Below, piece by piece: positions 20,339 to 29,110 of a stretch of 64,000 nucleotides of DNA. How positions within the stretch are numbered: the stretch's first letter is position 1; the number at the start of each line of letters is the position of its first letter. Both the position numbers and the translations under genes were made by a program. The stretch covers positions 186,001 to 250,000 of the forward strand of contig NZ_CP030034.1 in NCBI RefSeq assembly GCF_006874625.1, read 5' to 3'. The notes below the pieces were generated by a model that was given only the letters and a program-made list of their open reading frames with translations, had not been told where the DNA came from and made no database searches. The stretch comes from Bdellovibrio sp. NC01. GTDB lineage: Bacteria > Bdellovibrionota > Bdellovibrionia > Bdellovibrionales > Bdellovibrionaceae.

Positions 20339-22168
20339 ATGAAACAAAACCTACCAAACAAACAAGAGAAAGAACCAACAAAAGTTCTTTCACTGCAAGA
20401 ACAAGAATCTCTGATTAAAGAAGAAATTCAGAAGTTTCTGAAGCTTGCTAAGGAAAAAGGCGCGTTGACGATCGAAGAGATCAACGACCTTCTTCCTCCT
20501 GAAATTATCGCACCCCAAGCTCTTGATGCCTTCATGCAGGGCCTTGAGGCCGGTGGTGTAGTTATTTCAGACTTGTCTGAAACTTCGAAAGAGGAAGAAG
20601 GCGAAGGATCATTCCTTGAAAGCCCAGATTCTGATGACGAAGAAGTAGATGAAGAAGAAAAAGCTGAAAGCGAAGACGTTAAGGGTAACGATCCTGTTCG
20701 CTTATATTTGCGTAAAATGGGTTCCGTATCTCTACTTACTCGTGAGGGTGAGGTTGAGATCGCTCGTCGTATCGAAAAAGGGGAGCGTGAAATCGTTCGT
20801 GCGATCCTTTTGTCGCCTCTAGGTACATACGAGATCATTCAACTTGGTAAACGTCTTGATGAAGGCCGTATCAAAGTTAAATCGATCTTCCGTGGTCTTG
20901 AGGACGAAGATACTCAATACGACGAAAAGGAATACATCGATAAGATTCATGAGCTTATCGGTAAAGTAACTGAGTACCAAAAAGCAGCAGCGAAACATTT
21001 CGAAGTTCTTCGTAAAGAGGAAACGAACACTCCTGCTCGTCAAGCCGCTATGAAAGAACTTGTTGTGATGAACGATAAGTTGATGGCGAACTTTGAATCA
21101 GTGAACTTCAACCGTAAGACAATCAACCGTGTCGTAATCAAGTTCAAAAACTTGGTGAACCGTATCGGAACTCTTCGTCGTCGTATCAAAGACGGTGTCG
21201 AGCGCACGTTCTCTAAAGACGTGAACGCGATGGTTGAGCGCATGAAGCTTGTTGAATCGAATGAAAAAGAATTAACAAGAATGACTCGTGATACTGGCTT
21301 GAACTATCAAAAGTACAAGTCATACGTGATGCAAGCTCAAGAAGCTGAAATCCGTATCAAGCGTTTGGATTCAGAAACTGAAATGAATCACACTTGGGTG
21401 AAAGAAACATACACTGCCATCTGGAAAGGTGAGCGTGAGGCCGATGCTGCGAAATCTGAATTGGTTGAAGCAAACTTGCGTCTAGTTGTTTCTATCGCGA
21501 AGAAGTACACGAACCGCGGTTTGCAATTCTTGGATTTGATCCAAGAAGGTAACATCGGTTTGATGAAAGCCGTTGATAAGTTCGAATACCGTCGTGGTTA
21601 CAAATTCTCGACTTATGCGACTTGGTGGATTCGTCAGGCGATCACTCGTGCTATTGCCGATCAGGCGCGTACGATCCGTATCCCTGTGCACATGATCGAA
21701 ACGATCAACAAGCTTGTTCGTACATCTCGTTACTTGATCCAAGAGCTTGGTCGTGAACCAACTCCGGAAGAGATCGCAGATAAAATGGACATGCCGGTTG
21801 ATAAAGTTCGTAAAGTTTTGAAAATCGCGAAAGAGCCAATCTCTTTGGAAACTCCAGTGGGTGAAGAAGAAGATTCGCACTTGGGCGACTTTATCGAAGA
21901 CAAAAAGGTTATCAATCCTGCAGAAGCGATTGTTAACTTGAACTTGGCGGAACAAACTCGCCGTGTTCTTTCGACTTTGACTCCGCGTGAAGAAAAAGTT
22001 CTTCGTATGCGTTTCGGTATTGGTGAAGAATCGGATCACACTCTTGAAGAGGTTGGTCAGGACTTCAACGTAACTCGTGAACGTATCCGTCAGATCGAGG
22101 CGAAAGCTCTTCGTAAGCTTCGTCACCCTTCTCGCAGCAACAAGTTGAAAGCTTTTGTTGATAGCTAG
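20339..22168 (+). CDS. rpoD: Primary sigma factor RpoD (sigma-70)
   Basis: 609 residues. Region 1.1 (about 25-80) and an acidic stretch (about 85-118) precede region 1.2 ('[20 protein letters not shown]'), a non-conserved insert (about 180-370), regions 2.1-2.4 ('[20 protein letters not shown]'), region 3 and region 4.2 ('[20 protein letters not shown]'). This is the housekeeping sigma. The ATG at 20339 is preferred to the TTG three bases earlier. Terminates the macromolecular synthesis operon. Confidence 0.97.
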   Translation: MKQNLPNKQEKEPTKVLSLQEQESLIKEEIQKFLKLAKEKGALTIEEINDLLPPEIIAPQALDAFMQGLEAGGVVISDLSETSKEEEGEGSFLESPDSDDEEVDEEEKAESEDVKGNDPVRLYLRKMGSVSLLTREGEVEIARRIEKGEREIVRAILLSPLGTYEIIQLGKRLDEGRIKVKSIFRGLEDEDTQYDEKEYIDKIHELIGKVTEYQKAAAKHFEVLRKEETNTPARQAAMKELVVMNDKLMANFESVNFNRKTINRVVIKFKNLVNRIGTLRRRIKDGVERTFSKDVNAMVERMKLVESNEKELTRMTRDTGLNYQKYKSYVMQAQEAEIRIKRLDSETEMNHTWVKETYTAIWKGEREADAAKSELVEANLRLVVSIAKKYTNRGLQFLDLIQEGNIGLMKAVDKFEYRRGYKFSTYATWWIRQAITRAIADQARTIRIPVHMIETINKLVRTSRYLIQELGREPTPEEIADKMDMPVDKVRKVLKIAKEPISLETPVGEEEDSHLGDFIEDKKVINPAEAIVNLNLAEQTRRVLSTLTPREEKVLRMRFGIGEESDHTLEEVGQDFNVTRERIRQIEAKALRKLRHPSRSNKLKAFVDS

Positions 22169-22171
22169 TAG

Positions 22172-22197
22172 CTACTCCGACTTCGTCGGAGAGTAAG
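22172..22197 (-). repeat. Short hairpin repeat, copy B
   Basis: CTACTCCGAC-TTC-GTCGGAGAGTAAG immediately after the rpoD stop. In minus orientation the loop is GAA as in the other copies. The outer arm is degenerate compared with copy A. Confidence 0.6.
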
Positions 22198-22228
22198 CCA
22201 GCAAAATTCAGATTAAATTTTGAATGAA

Positions 22229-22259
22229 AAAAGGGAACCGCAAGGTTCCCATTTTTTTT
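22229..22259 (+). terminator. Rho-independent terminator of the rpoD operon
   Basis: GGGAACC-GCAA-GGTTCCC (22233-22250) followed by A and eight T; an A-run precedes the stem. Confidence 0.88.
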
Positions 22260-22379
22260 GCGATCACTTTCAGTTGTTCCGTCTCTCGACCTTCGCCTAA
22301 GCAGCTCCAAATTAATCCAGAGTTTGGAATTCCTGAGCTATCATTCATATTGTTTAGTTCACAAATACATGGAGGTCTT

Positions 22380-23339
22380 GTGAAGTCTCTCGTTTTAGCG
22401 ACGGTACTTTGTTTTGGTGTTTCTGCTGTGGCCGCTGATGCTCAACCTGATTGGGCAGCGATTAATAAAAATATGGAATGCAACATGAAGCAGAACCAAG
22501 CTGCGATGGATATGTATGCGGGTATGGATCCAGATGGTGCGGCATTTGTATTCGGTGGTGATGGTAAAACTCAAGTTTTGGATTCTGGCCGTGTGATTTC
22601 ACGTGCGACAAATGGTGATACAGAAACAATCACTTATAAAACGAAAGAGCTTCGTTACGATTCCACTGGCAAGACAATGTACGAAACTGTGAAACGCACA
22701 GTGCAGGTAAAACGCGAAGGCGGAAAAATTGTTTCTGTTAGCAAGCTTTACGACGTTGCTCAACAAGCGGCTGATCAAGCGAGCTTCGCGAAAGCGTGCA
22801 AAGACTGTCAGAATTTTGGTAAGTGGCCTTTGATGAAAAGTGCTGAAACGACTTTCGCTTATGATGGTAAGAATGGTTGCGCAATCAATCAGAACGTTGT
22901 TCTGCAAATGAAGGATGAAAAAGCATCTCCTGAAGCAAAAGTAACTTTCGATAAAAAATTCTGTGACTCTTTGGGGCCAGTCATGAAGCAAATGGGCTCG
23001 CAAAATGCAGCTCAATGCGGAAACTTACTATCTATGGCGGAAGGATATTTTTCGCAACGTAGTGGCGAGTTGAAAAAAGAGGGTAAGTCTTTCTACGACT
23101 ACTCATTCCCAGGTGCAGACCAAAAAAATAAATCTCCGTTCTCAAATTCCAATATCTCTATGCAGATCGCGATGTGTGCTTCTGCAGAAAACCCTGTGAT
23201 GACAGGTGGAATGGGTGTTTATCCGGGCGGTACGGGCTTGATGATGGGCGGCGGCTTCGTCATCGGTGGCGGAGCGATGGGAATGCCAGCGGCTAAGCCA
23301 TCTTCTAACAAAGGGACTTCAAACTCGGCCGTTCAATAG
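22380..23339 (+). CDS. Exported protein of unknown function, Gly/Met-rich tail
   Basis: 319 residues. Start is a GTG at 22380 with GGAGG four bases upstream; this gives an immediate signal peptide ('KSLVLATVLCFGVSAVAADA'). The mature part has about eight cysteines, suggesting disulfides, and ends with a Gly/Met-rich low-complexity tail ('GGMGVYPGGTGLMMGGGFVI'). No family recognised. Monocistronic, followed by a tRNA gene. Confidence 0.65.
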   Translation: MKSLVLATVLCFGVSAVAADAQPDWAAINKNMECNMKQNQAAMDMYAGMDPDGAAFVFGGDGKTQVLDSGRVISRATNGDTETITYKTKELRYDSTGKTMYETVKRTVQVKREGGKIVSVSKLYDVAQQAADQASFAKACKDCQNFGKWPLMKSAETTFAYDGKNGCAINQNVVLQMKDEKASPEAKVTFDKKFCDSLGPVMKQMGSQNAAQCGNLLSMAEGYFSQRSGELKKEGKSFYDYSFPGADQKNKSPFSNSNISMQIAMCASAENPVMTGGMGVYPGGTGLMMGGGFVIGGGAMGMPAAKPSSNKGTSNSAVQ

Positions 23340-23368
23340 GCCCTGATGCAGCGGCTCAACCTCTGTTT

Positions 23369-23397
23369 TTGCTCTCCCGCTTCATCTTTGCTAAGTT
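23369..23397 (+). promoter_or_regulatory. Predicted tRNA promoter
   Basis: TTGCTC (23369-23374), 17-base spacer, TAAGTT (23392-23397); the mature tRNA begins 11 bases later. Confidence 0.45.
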
Positions 23398-23407
23398 GAA
23401 GGTGAGT

Positions 23408-23484
23408 GGGGGGCTAGCTTAGTTGGTTAAAGCACGGTGCTCATAACACTGGGATCGGGGGTTCAAGTCCCTCGCCCCCTACCA
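23408..23484 (+). tRNA. tRNA with CAT anticodon (tRNA-Met, or Ile2)
   Basis: Complete cloverleaf with encoded CCA. Acceptor GGGGGGC/GCCCCCT, D-loop AGTTGGTTA, anticodon arm CGGTG-CTCATAA-CACTG, T-arm GGGGG-TTCAAGT-CCCTC, discriminator A. First acceptor pair is G-U. The CAT anticodon means elongator Met, or Ile2 if C34 becomes lysidine; the D-arm and variable loop look more like elongator Met. Not an initiator, since G1 pairs with U72. Confidence 0.9.
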
Positions 23485-23683
23485 TCTCTTCTTTCCTACT
23501 TAATGCCGTTCTAATTTTTATTCAGTTTATTTGTTGCTAGCTTTGACGGGATGTAAATGAACCGCCATTGAGGCGAACGACCTCGCCCTCTATCATTTAA
23601 GTCTCAATACTGGACCTCAATATATTAATATTTTCAGCTGCTTAGTTTGAAGAAGCGTTCATGGGTTGGTGCTTTGTTGACTA

Positions 23684-23722
23684 AAAATCTATCTCGGACA
23701 ATAATTATCCGAGATAGATTTT
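23684..23722 (+). promoter_or_regulatory. 15-bp palindromic operator upstream of ahpD-like/rrf2
   Basis: AAAATCTATCTCGGA (23684-23698) and TCCGAGATAGATTTT (23708-23722) are perfect inverted repeats around a 9-base AT-rich spacer. It lies 34 bases before the AhpD-like ATG. Size and symmetry suit a dimeric repressor; the Rrf2 protein encoded second in the operon is the natural candidate. A role as hairpin RNA cannot be excluded. Confidence 0.7.
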
Positions 23723-23756
23723 GTGAAAGTCATTCTAAAAGACAGGAGTTCACTAA

Positions 23757-24233
23757 ATGCAACGAATCAACTATTTCGCTCTCGCAATGCCCGCCTTCCA
23801 ACACCTCGGAGCAGTTGACCAATACTGCAAGAAAAGTTCTGTTGACCCTTCGATACTGCGCCTAGTTCAGATTTACGCCTCGCAAATAAATGGATGTGCT
23901 TTTTGCGTCGACATTCATTGTAAAGAAGCTAAAATTGCTGGAGAGCGTGAGTTAAGAATCTATCACGTACCTATTTGGGAAGAGTCACCACTTTTCACTG
24001 AAAAAGAAAAGGCCGCTTTTGAGTGGACAAGAGCGGTGACCCTGATCAATCAGGGACCGGTTTCTGATGAGTTGTTTCGAAAGATGCAACAGCACTTTAG
24101 TGATCAAGAGATTGTGGATCTGAATATGCAAATTGCATTCATTAATCTTTTTAATCGTTTTGCGGCAACTTTTAGATCAGTCCCAGGAGACAGAGATAAA
24201 GTTTTGGGATTGGAGAAAGCGAATCTTTCGTGA
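23757..24233 (+). CDS. AhpD-like carboxymuconolactone decarboxylase family protein
   Basis: 158 residues, all helical. The AhpD-type redox motif is complete: Cys47-x2-Cys50 within 'NGCAFCVDIH' and His54. Proteins of this class act as peroxidase-like or reductase-like enzymes in oxidative and nitrosative defence. It is translated just ahead of an Rrf2 regulator (stop and start overlap), with a strong palindrome in the leader, so it is probably the target of that regulator. Confidence 0.88.
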   Translation: MQRINYFALAMPAFQHLGAVDQYCKKSSVDPSILRLVQIYASQINGCAFCVDIHCKEAKIAGERELRIYHVPIWEESPLFTEKEKAAFEWTRAVTLINQGPVSDELFRKMQQHFSDQEIVDLNMQIAFINLFNRFAATFRSVPGDRDKVLGLEKANLS

Positions 24234-24715
24234 TTTTGGGTAATCAAGTTGAATGGGCTTTGCACTGTATGATGATTTTGGCGAGCGCGCCTCAAGGAAA
24301 GCTTCTAAATGCTAAGGCGCTAGCTGAGTTTCATGGAGTTCCTAAAGAGTACCTTTCAAAATGTCTTCAAATGCTATCACAGGCTGGTCTCGTTAAAACG
24401 ACGACCGGCCCGTATGGTGGATATAGCATTGCAAAATCAGCCGATAAGATTACTTTTCTGGATATCGTCGAAGCTATCGAAGGAAAAGTAAAAACTTTTA
24501 AGTGTAATGAAATTCGCCGAAATAATCCCTGCCTTGCAAAGTCAGATCGTAAGTTCAGACATTTATGCGACATAGCAAGTGTGATGTACGAAGCCGATGA
24601 GGCTTGGAGAAAATCTCTTCGCGAGAAGAAGCTTTCTGATATCACCAATCATCTTACGGAAGGTTTAACCAAAGAGACGGTTAATAATTTTACCGAATGG
24701 CTTGAAGAAAATTAG
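24230..24715 (+). CDS. Rrf2 family transcriptional regulator
   Basis: 161 residues. Winged helix-turn-helix of the Rrf2 family ('EWALHCMMILASAPQGKLLN', 'ALAEFHGVPKEYLSKCLQML' and 'GPYGGYSIAKSADKI'). Three cysteines, Cys92, Cys101 and Cys113, fall in the loop where IscR and NsrR bind an Fe-S cluster, but with wider spacing (x8, x11). GTG start at 24230 overlaps the previous TGA. Probably senses redox or nitric oxide and represses the operon through the palindrome at 23684. Confidence 0.9.
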   Translation: MILGNQVEWALHCMMILASAPQGKLLNAKALAEFHGVPKEYLSKCLQMLSQAGLVKTTTGPYGGYSIAKSADKITFLDIVEAIEGKVKTFKCNEIRRNNPCLAKSDRKFRHLCDIASVMYEADEAWRKSLREKKLSDITNHLTEGLTKETVNNFTEWLEEN

Positions 24716-24840
24716 AAAAACCTTAATGCTTTGCCGTGGTCCCACATTCATTTTGGCTGGCGTTTCGCGCTTCTCTTTTGGACTCATGACCGTGAAAAAT
24801 ATGTGAGATGTGAGTGCCAAGTCGGCGGTGTTCGATCTGT

Positions 24841-24875
24841 GCCAGTTTGTTGAATATTTCAGAATATAAACTGGC
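24841..24875. other. Inverted repeat in the rrf2 to RRM gap
   Basis: GCCAGTTT (24841-24848) and AAACTGGC (24868-24875) enclose AATATT...AATAT, giving an imperfect 35-base palindrome about 110 bases upstream of the RRM gene. Could be an operator or a weak terminator; only a loose T/A-rich tail follows. The rest of the 268-base gap shows no gene. Confidence 0.35.
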
Positions 24876-24983
24876 TATTAAAAATTATGTGTGTTGAATG
24901 GAGATAACTAAGTCGTTCTCGTCGATCATCAGATGGTCTTTTGTCTTCTTGAATGGCCCCTAAAGCTTTATCGGAGGCAAAAT

Positions 24984-25295
24984 ATGGGAAAAAAAATCTA
25001 CGTTGGTAATCTTTCATACGCTATGGACGACCAATCTCTTACAAATCTATTCGCACAATACGGACAAGTTGAATCAGCTCGCATCGTAATGGATCGCGAT
25101 TCTGGTCGCAGCAAAGGTTTCGCGTTTGTTGAAATGTCGACTGATGCTGAAGCTTCAACTGCAATCGATAAATTGAATGGCACTGATCAAAATGGTCGCG
25201 CTATCAATGTAAGCGAAGCAAAACCAATGGCACCTCGTGAAGGTGGCGGCCGCGGTCAATCTCGCGGTGGTTTCAGCAATCGTTCTCGTTACTAA
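24984..25295 (+). CDS. RRM-domain RNA-binding protein
   Basis: 103 residues: one RRM (about 1-82) with RNP2 'KIYVGNLS' and RNP1 'KGFAFVEM', then a short Gly/Arg tail ('GGGRGQSRGGFSNRSRY'). Bacterial glycine-rich RRM proteins of this kind are often cold-induced RNA chaperones. The ATG at 24984 follows a CGGAGG site; an upstream in-frame start at 24933 lacks one. The long AT-rich leader suits a cold-shock-type 5' UTR, by analogy only. Confidence 0.9.
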   Translation: MGKKIYVGNLSYAMDDQSLTNLFAQYGQVESARIVMDRDSGRSKGFAFVEMSTDAEASTAIDKLNGTDQNGRAINVSEAKPMAPREGGGRGQSRGGFSNRSRY

Positions 25296-25327
25296 GAAGT
25301 TTCCACCTTTCTCTGAAAGGGGAGCTT

Positions 25328-25549
25328 GTGCCTAAAGACGATCTTGTAAACGTCGAAGGTAAAATTTCAAATCTTTCTGGTGGTGGTGTTTATAGCATCA
25401 CTCTGGAAAATGGACTCGAGATTTCGGCGCGACTTTGTGGAAAAATGAAGAGATTCAAAATCAAAGTCGTCGTTGGTGATCGTGTAACTGTTGGAGTTTC
25501 ACCTTACGATCCAACACATGGATTGATATTACATCGACATAAATTTTAG
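25328..25549 (+). CDS. infA: Translation initiation factor IF-1 (paralogue)
   Basis: 73 residues, S1/OB fold: 'VEGKISNLSGGGVYSITLEN' and 'KIKVVVGDRVTVGVSPYDPT'. GTG start with AAAGGGGAG upstream. It lies 32 bases after the RRM gene and not beside ribosomal protein genes, so it may be a second infA copy co-expressed with the RNA-binding protein. The C terminus (HRHKF) differs from the usual basic tail. Confidence 0.85.
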   Translation: MPKDDLVNVEGKISNLSGGGVYSITLENGLEISARLCGKMKRFKIKVVVGDRVTVGVSPYDPTHGLILHRHKF

Positions 25550-25553
25550 ATAG

Positions 25554-25580
25554 GGCAGGAGTAATCCTGCCTTATTTTTT
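25554..25580 (+). terminator. Rho-independent terminator after infA
   Basis: GGCAGGA-GTAA-TCCTGCC followed by TTATTTTTT. Confidence 0.85.
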
Positions 25581-26433
25581 AGGCAGCATCGTTTTGTTGC
25601 GAGGCTTTGATAAAAGCTTTTCCCGATTCGCTTAAGTGCGTGAACTTCACACCGTAGCGTAAGTAAACTTGGTCTGAACCTGGCAAGCGTACTTTTCTAA
25701 CAGAAACAACAATGCCTTTTGCATCGAATTTATTTTCTGTGACTTTGTTAGCAAACTTTAAGATCACCTGATCATTCAAAGAACATTTTTGTTCGCGCAC
25801 CAAGAAGGCTAATCCTGATTTGGAAATATCAGGGCAGAATACTTGAAAGCCTTTGTTGTGAGCGATCGCTACGAATACCGAACCCACCGTATAGCGTGGG
25901 AATTTTCTTCTGATATTTACGTCTGGCAAGTTCACCGTGGAAGCTTGTTTGTATTTTTCTAAGCTTGCTGGTGAAAACTCATCCCAGTCGATCAAACGTT
26001 GCCATGGGCCTGACGGTTGTTTCGCTAGCATACTTTGTTCAGACAACTTATGCGCGTGAATCAACGATAGCACGTCCAAATACTTCAAACGTTTATTGTT
26101 GTTATCTTTTTCGTACCAGTACACGGGCTCAAGTGACGGAAAGTTTTCTGCCAAAATATTTGCGGGCACCAAAGTGTGTTCATCATCCATGCGATCAGAG
26201 ATAAGACCGACTGCTAAGTGGCCTTGATTTTTAGAGTTTGCATCGTCATCATCACCGGCGTCCAAATCAGAAAAATCGGGATGCTGCATAAGCATCACCC
26301 ATTCATTGCTTTGATGATTGAAGATCATATCGAACAGACTGATTTTTCCGGCGCGAATGCCGTCGTGAATTGCTTTCTCGGAAAGCGGACCGATCTTTTG
26401 ATTCCCTGTTGTAAGATAATACTGTGCTGCCAT
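25579..26433 (-). CDS. GYF_2 + PilZ domain protein (c-di-GMP effector)
   Basis: 284 residues. N-terminal GYF_2-type domain (about 3-55, 'YYLTTGNQKIGPLSEKAIHD'), a second degenerate GYF-like region (about 100-160, 'YWYEKDNNN...GPWQRLIDWDE') and a C-terminal PilZ domain (about 175-275). The PilZ signature is present as RKFPR (RxxxR) and DISKSG (D-x-S-x-x-G), so it should bind c-di-GMP. Start at 26433 is chosen over 26439 because AGAGGAG then has normal spacing. c-di-GMP control of motility and predation is known in Bdellovibrio; which output this one controls is not visible. Confidence 0.8.
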   Translation of the reverse strand: MAAQYYLTTGNQKIGPLSEKAIHDGIRAGKISLFDMIFNHQSNEWVMLMQHPDFSDLDAGDDDDANSKNQGHLAVGLISDRMDDEHTLVPANILAENFPSLEPVYWYEKDNNNKRLKYLDVLSLIHAHKLSEQSMLAKQPSGPWQRLIDWDEFSPASLEKYKQASTVNLPDVNIRRKFPRYTVGSVFVAIAHNKGFQVFCPDISKSGLAFLVREQKCSLNDQVILKFANKVTENKFDAKGIVVSVRKVRLPGSDQVYLRYGVKFTHLSESGKAFIKASQQNDAA

Positions 26434-26557
26434 TAGCATCTCCTCTGGAACGAACGGGTAGAGTTGCTCTATTCTGATATTATATACTTCGGAAGCGTTC
26501 TTAGAAAGGTCAAACGCATTTAGGTTTGCTAAGCGAGATTCTCAATTTGAGACGCTC

Positions 26558-28408
26558 TTAGCGTACGCCTTGTTGAGTTGTACCACTCGACGAAGGATTG
26601 CCGCCGGATGAATTGTTAAATTTTTGCGAGGAGCCGGTGCCACAGATGCCGCCTAGTTCTGGTTCGTTAGGCGAACGTTTCTTACATGATTGCCCAGCGA
26701 ATTTAGCTCCGGCCGAGTGTTGCGCTTCTGTCCATTTGAAATCGACGTCCCACGTAGCTAAACGTTGCGATGCTTTTTCGTAGCGGTCTTTGCCCCAGTC
26801 ATCGGGCTTCGATAAATTACCAAAGAATGATTCCGTCGGTTTGGTTAAATCAGCAGGGCCCCATACGCGAATGTCGGTGCAGGGTACGGTCTTACCAGCC
26901 ACTGTTTCGCCACCGATGTACCACTTATTGTAAAGCTCAGCAGCATCACCGTTGATCATGTGATTGTCCACTTTGTTTGCGATCTGTTCATCCGTCATAT
27001 CAAATTCATCTGACGTGATCATTTGCACCGGAATACTATGGCGAGAAAGAAACGCGCATTCTTTCGCAAGTTTATTTGCAAACTGTGGATCGAAATTATC
27101 GACGTCACAGTGAATTTTTCCCGAACGAATGTCTTTAACAATCGCCAAAGTTAATTGCTTTGGATCGTTGATTTTATATTTCAAAATTAAAGGCGCCATC
27201 GCTGACTTATAGTCTTTCATGTCACCAAGATATTCCTGATTCGAACCGCACATGCGAATACCGCGATACAAACGGGCTGCCTGGGTCTGAATAAGTTCCG
27301 CTTGTGAAGGGGAAATTCCATTTTGCACCAACTGACACGCCATAAAGGCTGCGCCGTAAACGTGATAGTACTTGCTAGGAATCTTTTTAGCTCCGCCAAT
27401 ATCACCTTGCACGCGCTGAATTTCATCTTTCACTGATTTTGGAATATCGGCCTTTAGACCCAATGATCCCGGCGTGTAAAAACCCGAAGCTGCCGACGGG
27501 CAGTTCATTTGTCTTTGCACGGACGAAGTATTCTGCAATTGAGAGATTTGCATATTCAGAACCGTCGAAGTCGACTTTGCAAACGCAATTTGGGTCGCGT
27601 TGGTATCAGGATGCGCTGACAATTCTTTGATCTCGTTATCGTAGAGTTTCTTTTGTTTTTTCAGTTCTGCACATTGCTCGCGAATTTCATCTAGAGCAGC
27701 GGGAGAGTTATCGTCCCACGAAAACTCTCCTTGAGCTGTATCGTCATGTCCACACATGCCAATTAAGAACATCGCCGAGTTCGGATCGTTCTTTGAGTGC
27801 TCCATCGCAAGCTTCCACAGCCAACCTGGTTCTAAATTTTTAAAACGATCTGCACCGACAGTCGCGTAAAGTCCCGCGCGATCAGGTTCTGCACACGATG
27901 TTGCTGTATCCGTCGTGGAAACTGATTTACCAGCGACAATCATATTGCCTGGTAATGGTTTGCAATTCGCATCTTGGGGGAGTTTTGCCTTCAAATACTT
28001 TTCAACATCGCGATAAAACGAAAGCGCAGCATCGCGTACACAAGAATTTTTCGGATCAGAAAACTTGCGCGAGAAAAATGCCGCAATACCAGCGTTGGTT
28101 GTGCCAACAGCATTGTCACCTTCGTAAGCGTCAGCACCCACGATATCAACGTACTGTTGTAAGCCACGTTTGGTGTCACCGTTAGGAAGATAATTAATAA
28201 TTCTTTGCGCGGCTTCGCCAGTGGAAGTTAGTGCAGACTTTCCGGCACCAACTTCGGTATTTGTTTGAAATGAATTTGGAATGGCAGCACAGGTAGGGCA
28301 TGAAGTATCTTGCATGACCGGCGAAACAGCCAATGCCTTTTCATCAGCAGCATGAAGCACGCTACTGCAAATCAGGATTATCAAGAAAGTGAAAGCTTTC
28401 GCCAGCAT
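26558..28408 (-). CDS. Large exported Cys-rich protein, unknown
   Basis: 616 residues. The start at 28408 gives a signal peptide ('LAKAFTFLIILICSSVLHA'). The mature protein contains about 17 cysteines, a C-P-T-C pair near the N terminus, a Lys/Glu-rich helical segment (about 235-285) and a Gly/Ser/Thr/Gln-rich tail. Proteins with this combination are usually periplasmic or surface located. No family recognised. Divergent from the small secreted gene at 28494. Confidence 0.65.
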   Translation of the reverse strand: MLAKAFTFLIILICSSVLHAADEKALAVSPVMQDTSCPTCAAIPNSFQTNTEVGAGKSALTSTGEAAQRIINYLPNGDTKRGLQQYVDIVGADAYEGDNAVGTTNAGIAAFFSRKFSDPKNSCVRDAALSFYRDVEKYLKAKLPQDANCKPLPGNMIVAGKSVSTTDTATSCAEPDRAGLYATVGADRFKNLEPGWLWKLAMEHSKNDPNSAMFLIGMCGHDDTAQGEFSWDDNSPAALDEIREQCAELKKQKKLYDNEIKELSAHPDTNATQIAFAKSTSTVLNMQISQLQNTSSVQRQMNCPSAASGFYTPGSLGLKADIPKSVKDEIQRVQGDIGGAKKIPSKYYHVYGAAFMACQLVQNGISPSQAELIQTQAARLYRGIRMCGSNQEYLGDMKDYKSAMAPLILKYKINDPKQLTLAIVKDIRSGKIHCDVDNFDPQFANKLAKECAFLSRHSIPVQMITSDEFDMTDEQIANKVDNHMINGDAAELYNKWYIGGETVAGKTVPCTDIRVWGPADLTKPTESFFGNLSKPDDWGKDRYEKASQRLATWDVDFKWTEAQHSAGAKFAGQSCKKRSPNEPELGGICGTGSSQKFNNSSGGNPSSSGTTQQGVR

Positions 28409-28493
28409 AGAGTACTTTTCGGAATACAAAGATCTGAAGTGAACTAGACCAAGATCTGTTTTGTTTACGCACCTAAGTTCCGAAAAGAAACCT

Positions 28494-28877
28494 ATGAAGT
28501 TTAAATCTTTGATCTGCATTTTAATTTTGTCAGCAATGCCTGCACACGGCTTTGATAAAGTTCTATGCGACTCAACGCTCGACGACTGGAGTGTTCACAA
28601 CGGCACAGGCAAAAAAAACCTGATCCTCAATAAACTTCAGAACTCCGCCTTCATGAGCAAAAAACAAAGCCAAATGCTCATAGTAAAAGATCGTAAAAAC
28701 CGCCAAATTGCCTCGGTCCTTCCATGGGACGGCATCACATTGCTACAATCCAAAACCGCAAAAAAAGAAAACTACAAATTCACCTACCAAAGCGACAACT
28801 ACAGTTGGTTCACTCTACAAATCGAATCCCCAGCCACAAAAGCAAAACACAACCTAAACTGCCGCCTAACGTTCTAA
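28494..28877 (+). CDS. Small exported protein, unknown
   Basis: 127 residues from the ATG at 28494: signal peptide ('KFKSLICILILSAMPAHG') followed by a basic, Asn/Lys/Gln-rich beta-type domain with two cysteines (near both ends, 'VLCDSTLDD' and 'LNCRLTF'). Its base composition is visibly richer in A and C than the neighbours', which may indicate separate origin. Confidence 0.6.
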   Translation: MKFKSLICILILSAMPAHGFDKVLCDSTLDDWSVHNGTGKKNLILNKLQNSAFMSKKQSQMLIVKDRKNRQIASVLPWDGITLLQSKTAKKENYKFTYQSDNYSWFTLQIESPATKAKHNLNCRLTF

Positions 28878-28937
28878 TCCCAAACGCAAAAAACATTCTG
28901 CATCGGGACCTCTCATCCTCTATTTCTCGAAGGCAAA

Positions 28938-29075
28938 TTTTCTGGATCTAAGATTTTAGGCGTTAGCGTATGAGGCCTTCGCGGGGCCTGGATGGCCCTC
29001 ACCGCAAAGCGGTGAAGCGACGAGGCAGGAGGCCGTGCCGAAGCAGCTAAGGCCTAAAATCTTAGAGCCAGAAAA
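28938..29075 (+). repeat. Long palindrome-armed repeat element, copy 1
   Basis: 138 bp between convergent gene ends. Left arm 28938-28967 and right arm 29046-29075 are inverted repeats of 30 nt with two mismatches. They enclose a 78-nt core (28968-29045) that is nearly identical to the inverse complement of the core of copy 2 (51429-51568). The core contains an internal hairpin ACCGC-AAA-GCGGT (29001-29013) that is replaced by a different but still paired hairpin in copy 2. The 320-base gap from 28878 to 29197 holds only this element and the hairpin at 29111. Confidence 0.9.
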
Positions 29076-29110
29076 CCCCGCACTACGATAAACCAAAAAA
29101 AATGAGAGCC

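Noticed and set aside
24755-24769. GG-N10-GC match upstream of the RRM gene as a sigma-54 promoter
   Set aside because: The -12 element reads TTCGC rather than TTGC and lies more than 200 bases from the start codon.
28938-29075. Rho-independent terminator explanation for repeat copy 1
   Set aside because: No T-run follows the arms on either strand, and a terminator does not need a conserved 78-nt core.
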